Of a DNA stretch of 15,986 nt, positions 13,881 through 15,986 are shown one piece after another. A program made the translations under genes and the position numbers. Under the pieces are notes generated by a model, which saw only the letters and a list, made by a program, of their open reading frames with translations, was not told the origin of the DNA and did not search any database. The stretch's first letter is position 1, and each line of letters begins with the position of its first letter. Source of the stretch: Phycisphaerales bacterium (GTDB lineage: Bacteria > Planctomycetota > Phycisphaerae > SM23-33); contig PMYM01000265.1 of the NCBI GenBank assembly GCA_003171235.1, positions 741-16,726 on the forward strand. Direction: 5' to 3'.

Positions 13881-15068
13881 CTACGAAGAACCTGTCCCGC
13901 AGACCCGGTCCAATTCGGCCTGCGTGGTGACGCCCTCGGCCAGCAGTCGCCGGCCATTGTGAGCCAGAGTCATGTGGCCGCGGCGGCCAAGCATGGCTTC
14001 CATTTCCTCCAGATCCGTCTTGGCCAGTACGGCCTTGCGCAAATCGGCGTCGAGCTGGACCATCTCGGCCAGCAGCGTCCGGCCGCGGTAGCCGCTGTTG
14101 AAGCACTCGCCGCACCCGGCCGCCCGCCAGGCGCCCGCGCTATCTCGCGTGCGGCATCGCTGGCAGAGCATCCTGGGCAATCGCTGGCTGACCACCGCCC
14201 CGATGGCCGAGGTCACCTGGTAGGGTTCGACCCCCATCTCCAGCAGGCGGAGCAGCGCCCCAGCCGGCGTGCCGCTGTGCAGCGTGCTCAGCAGCAGGTG
14301 GCCGGTAAGGCCGGCCTCGACCACGATGCGGGCCGTTTCGGCATCCCGGATCTCGCCGATCATCAGCACCTCGGGGTCCTGCCTTAGCAGCGACCGCAGC
14401 GCCCGGGGAAAGTCCATCTCGCCTTGAGGGGGGATTTGAACCTGGGTGACGCCTTGGATGTGCCGCTCGACGGGATCTTCCAGGGCGACGATGCTGCGCC
14501 CGCCCTGGCTTGCCACCATGTAGCGCAGCAAGGCCGCCAGCGTCGTGCTCTTGCCGCTGCCGGCAGGCCCGGTCAACAGCAGCACGCCCTGGCAGCCGGC
14601 GGCGATCTGTTTGAGTCTGGCCAGGATGCCCGGCGGCAGGCCCAGCTTGTCCAGCTCGGCCAGGGCCGGTTCCTCGTAGAACACCCGCACCACCGCCCGT
14701 TGGCCATGGATAGTGGGAAAGACCGCCAGCCGGAGGTCCAGCACCCTGCCAGCGCCGGTGGAGGCGGCTGTCGCGATTCGCCCTTCCTGCGGGATGTCAT
14801 TGCGATAGGTCAGAAGGCCGCCCATGACCTTCAGCCGGGTTATGACCTTCTCAGCCAGGATCTTGGGCAGGCGCTCCATCTCGTCCAACAAGCCGTCCAG
14901 GCGGAATTTGACCGTCAGGTCGCCCGCGGTGGGTTCAAAGTGCACGTCGCTGGCGCCGGCGGCTATGGCTTGGGCCAGGACGTCGTTCACTATCGCGACA
15001 ACGTCCTGGGCGATGGGGCGCTGCTTGCCGGCCTGATGCCCGACGGTGCGGCCCATGTCAATCCCCAT
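13881..15068 (-). CDS. gspE: Type II secretion / type IV pilus ATPase GspE
   Basis: 395 residues. The N2 domain (SDVHFEPTAGDLTVKFRLDG, about 40-59) is followed by the ATPase core: Walker A GPAGSGKST (167-175), Asp box IVALEDPVER (193-202), Walker B LMIGEIRD (235-242), His box GHLLLSTLHS (256-265). A zinc-type tetracysteine motif follows, CQRC (302-305) and CGEC (319-322), then SGYRGRTLLAEM. It is about 100-150 residues shorter than classical GspE because the N1 domain is missing; the cysteine pairs are also closer than usual. The ATPase powers pseudopilus assembly at the cytoplasmic face. The ATG at 15068 has little SD; the in-frame ATG at 15056 has GGGG 6 nt upstream and may be the real start. 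It is the first gene of the operon. Confidence 0.93.
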   Translation of the reverse strand: MGIDMGRTVGHQAGKQRPIAQDVVAIVNDVLAQAIAAGASDVHFEPTAGDLTVKFRLDGLLDEMERLPKILAEKVITRLKVMGGLLTYRNDIPQEGRIATAASTGAGRVLDLRLAVFPTIHGQRAVVRVFYEEPALAELDKLGLPPGILARLKQIAAGCQGVLLLTGPAGSGKSTTLAALLRYMVASQGGRSIVALEDPVERHIQGVTQVQIPPQGEMDFPRALRSLLRQDPEVLMIGEIRDAETARIVVEAGLTGHLLLSTLHSGTPAGALLRLLEMGVEPYQVTSAIGAVVSQRLPRMLCQRCRTRDSAGAWRAAGCGECFNSGYRGRTLLAEMVQLDADLRKAVLAKTDLEEMEAMLGRRGHMTLAHNGRRLLAEGVTTQAELDRVCGTGSS

Positions 15069-15107
15069 CTCTCACGTGATCCGCGAAGCACGCGGCAGGC
15101 GTTGCTC

Positions 15108-15140
15108 GTTGACTGGCGACAGGAGGCTCGCCAGGTCAAC
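15108..15140 (-). promoter_or_regulatory. Leader hairpin upstream of gspE
   Basis: In the untranslated leader, GTTGAC and GGCGA pair with TCGCC and GTCAAC, giving an 11-bp stem with a small internal bulge and an 8-nt loop. It lies between the predicted promoter and the gspE start and could influence translation or attenuation. It matches no riboswitch I recognise. Confidence 0.45.
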
Positions 15141-15174
15141 TTTACGCGTAAGCTCCACGGACCACTGTCTTTGT

Positions 15175-15202
15175 ATTCTAGCGCGTTTTGGCCTTGTTGC
15201 AA
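15175..15202 (-). promoter_or_regulatory. Candidate sigma-70-type promoter of the secretion operon
   Basis: On the minus strand TTGCAA (15197-15202) and TAGAAT (15175-15180) are separated by 16 bp. This would start transcription near 15168, about 100 nt before the gspE ATG. It is the best promoter match in the window. Confidence 0.55.
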
Positions 15203-15221
15203 GTTTTTTCCACATGTGCCG

Positions 15222-15395
15222 TCAATTCGGAATAACCGACGTAGAGGGCGCCGCCGTCGTCAGTTCCAGCCAGGCGCCGTCGATGTGCAGGTAGGCGATC
15301 CGCCGGCTGGACACCGGCTATACGAGCATAGCCGCGTCCGGCCAGGTGATCGTCGAATTCGAGATGAGCACCCCGTCGGCCACCACGGCTCGCAT
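15222..15395 (-). pseudogene. Possible small ORF with an in-frame stop
   Basis: From the ATG at 15393-15395 (GAAG-rich stretch upstream) the frame reads MRAVVADGVLISNSTITWPD, reaches TAG at 15318-15320, then continues in the same frame with RRIAYLHIDGAWLELTT to TGA at 15222-15224. Both halves look protein-like, so this may be a gene inactivated by one stop codon, or two unrelated frames. I do not recognise the family. It is co-oriented with and follows the small membrane protein by 22 bp. Confidence 0.3.
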
Positions 15396-15417
15396 TGGTT
15401 TCTTCTTCCGGGCGGAT

Positions 15418-15639
15418 CTAAGGCACATTCGCCGCGGGTGTTGGTGGCATCGCGCGTTTGCCCGGTCTCAAGGACAGGTTGTCCGTCATGACGTAGACAA
15501 GGATAAGGGCGAGCATCAGCATGACCACGATCCACACTCGCCAATCTCGATGCGCATGCTTCCAGAAGTGGCCGGGCGGGTGAGCGTGATCCCGTGGCTT
15601 GGCCCCTTCGCTCTCCACATTGTGCCTATCCGTGCTCAT
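15418..15639 (-). CDS. Small single-pass membrane protein, unknown function
   Basis: 73 residues from the ATG at 15637-15639. The N-terminal third is polar and His-rich (PRDHAHPPGHFWKHAHRDW, about 15-33), then one membrane helix (VWIVVMLMLALILVYVM, about 35-51) and a short Pro-rich tail (SLRPGKRAMPPTPAANVP). Small proteins of this build occur in planctomycetes, from memory; no function is known to me. A TTG at 15699 extends the frame by 20 residues. A strong GAGGAG (complement of 15666-15671) fits neither start perfectly; instead it precedes a 6-codon ORF (15636-15656) whose TGA overlaps this ATG. It is co-oriented with the secretion operon but separated from it by about 350 bp and a promoter. 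Confidence 0.6.
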   Translation of the reverse strand: MSTDRHNVESEGAKPRDHAHPPGHFWKHAHRDWRVWIVVMLMLALILVYVMTDNLSLRPGKRAMPPTPAANVP

Positions 15640-15816
15640 TTCGTTCCCATCAACATGGTTCAATTCTCCTCTTTTCAGCCAAGGCCGCGAATGCGACAAA
15701 CCACCTTCGTTACACCACGATCTGCACCGGCGTCAACAACCGCGCGTTGTTCCGGTAGGACAGATTGCTCACCCGCGACAGTATAGGGCGCCGCCGCCGC
15801 AGGAAGCTCTCGGCCT

Positions 15817-15986
15817 AGAGCGGTTTAAAAATGGGTGGCAACATCATGAGTGGAAAGCTGTTCCGCCCTGTACGCACAAATGGAAATACACCTGGCGAGG
15901 ATTGAATGGCTCCTACAGGGCCATGGGGGGATCCGGGCAAATGCAGAGCGACGCCGGGAGAGGCTCATCCAGGCCCGCAGGGCCGG
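15817..15986. repeat. Dispersed repeat, copy 2 (uninterrupted, runs to the window edge)
   Basis: This is the inverted copy of 6681-6974 without the 121-bp insertion. The plus strand holds an ATG (15872) opening a frame to the window edge that begins MEIHLARIEWLLQGHGGIR and continues with an Arg-rich helical segment (AERRRERLIQARRA). It may be the start of a repeat-borne small gene or of a decayed insertion sequence. Confidence 0.8.

Noticed and set aside
13870..14115. Longer start of gspF inside gspE
   Set aside because: It overlaps the well-conserved GspE C-terminus and is a shadow frame; MAMFDFEAL is the typical GspF beginning.
14424..15491. Plus-strand ORF of 355 codons opposite gspE
   Set aside because: Antisense shadow; the minus strand carries all GspE motifs.

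Overview
The window is a GC-rich bacterial chromosome segment. It probably comes from a Planctomycetota-type genome (Phycisphaerae-like), possibly a metagenomic contig. I base this on the gene set (prepilin-type proteins, a secreted DUF4091/GH123-like protein, a Gfo/Idh/MocA oxidoreductase, a compact type II secretion-like locus) and on the many short palindromic and short-period repeats between genes. No rRNA, tRNA or taxonomic marker is present, so the phylum is an inference.

Left part (1-4.6 kb): the 5' end of a prepilin-type protein gene runs off the left edge. Next come a Gfo/Idh/MocA oxidoreductase and a PLP aminotransferase, both on the minus strand and separated by repeat arrays. Divergent from them is a plus-strand 4Fe-4S protein of the QueG-like family.

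Middle part (4.6-7.1 kb): repeat-rich and mobile. An IS110-family element (about 1.66 kb, transposase on the minus strand) appears to have inserted into the centre of a G-rich palindromic repeat. Its non-coding left end can be folded into two internal-loop hairpins whose loops match the element end and the target, as expected for a bridge RNA. Beyond it lie a composite hairpin repeat and a dispersed repeat that is itself interrupted by a 121-bp palindromic MITE-like element. An uninterrupted copy of the dispersed repeat sits inverted at the right edge of the window and shows the empty site.

Right part (7.1-15.7 kb): a large secreted glycoside-hydrolase-like protein lies downstream of, and co-oriented with, a type II secretion / type IV pilus-like operon on the minus strand. 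In transcription order this holds a short GspE ATPase, GspF, a second GspF-like protein interrupted by a frameshift in a run of seven G, and three pseudopilin-like proteins. The spacings are tight (ATGA overlap, 2-16 bp gaps) and a plausible promoter lies upstream of gspE. No secretin, major pseudopilin or prepilin peptidase is present, so the machine must be completed elsewhere. Upstream of it lie a small membrane protein and a possible degraded ORF.

The most interesting items are the IS110 element with a readable candidate bridge RNA and palindrome target, the nested MITE with its empty-site control, and the G7 frameshift in the second gspF.
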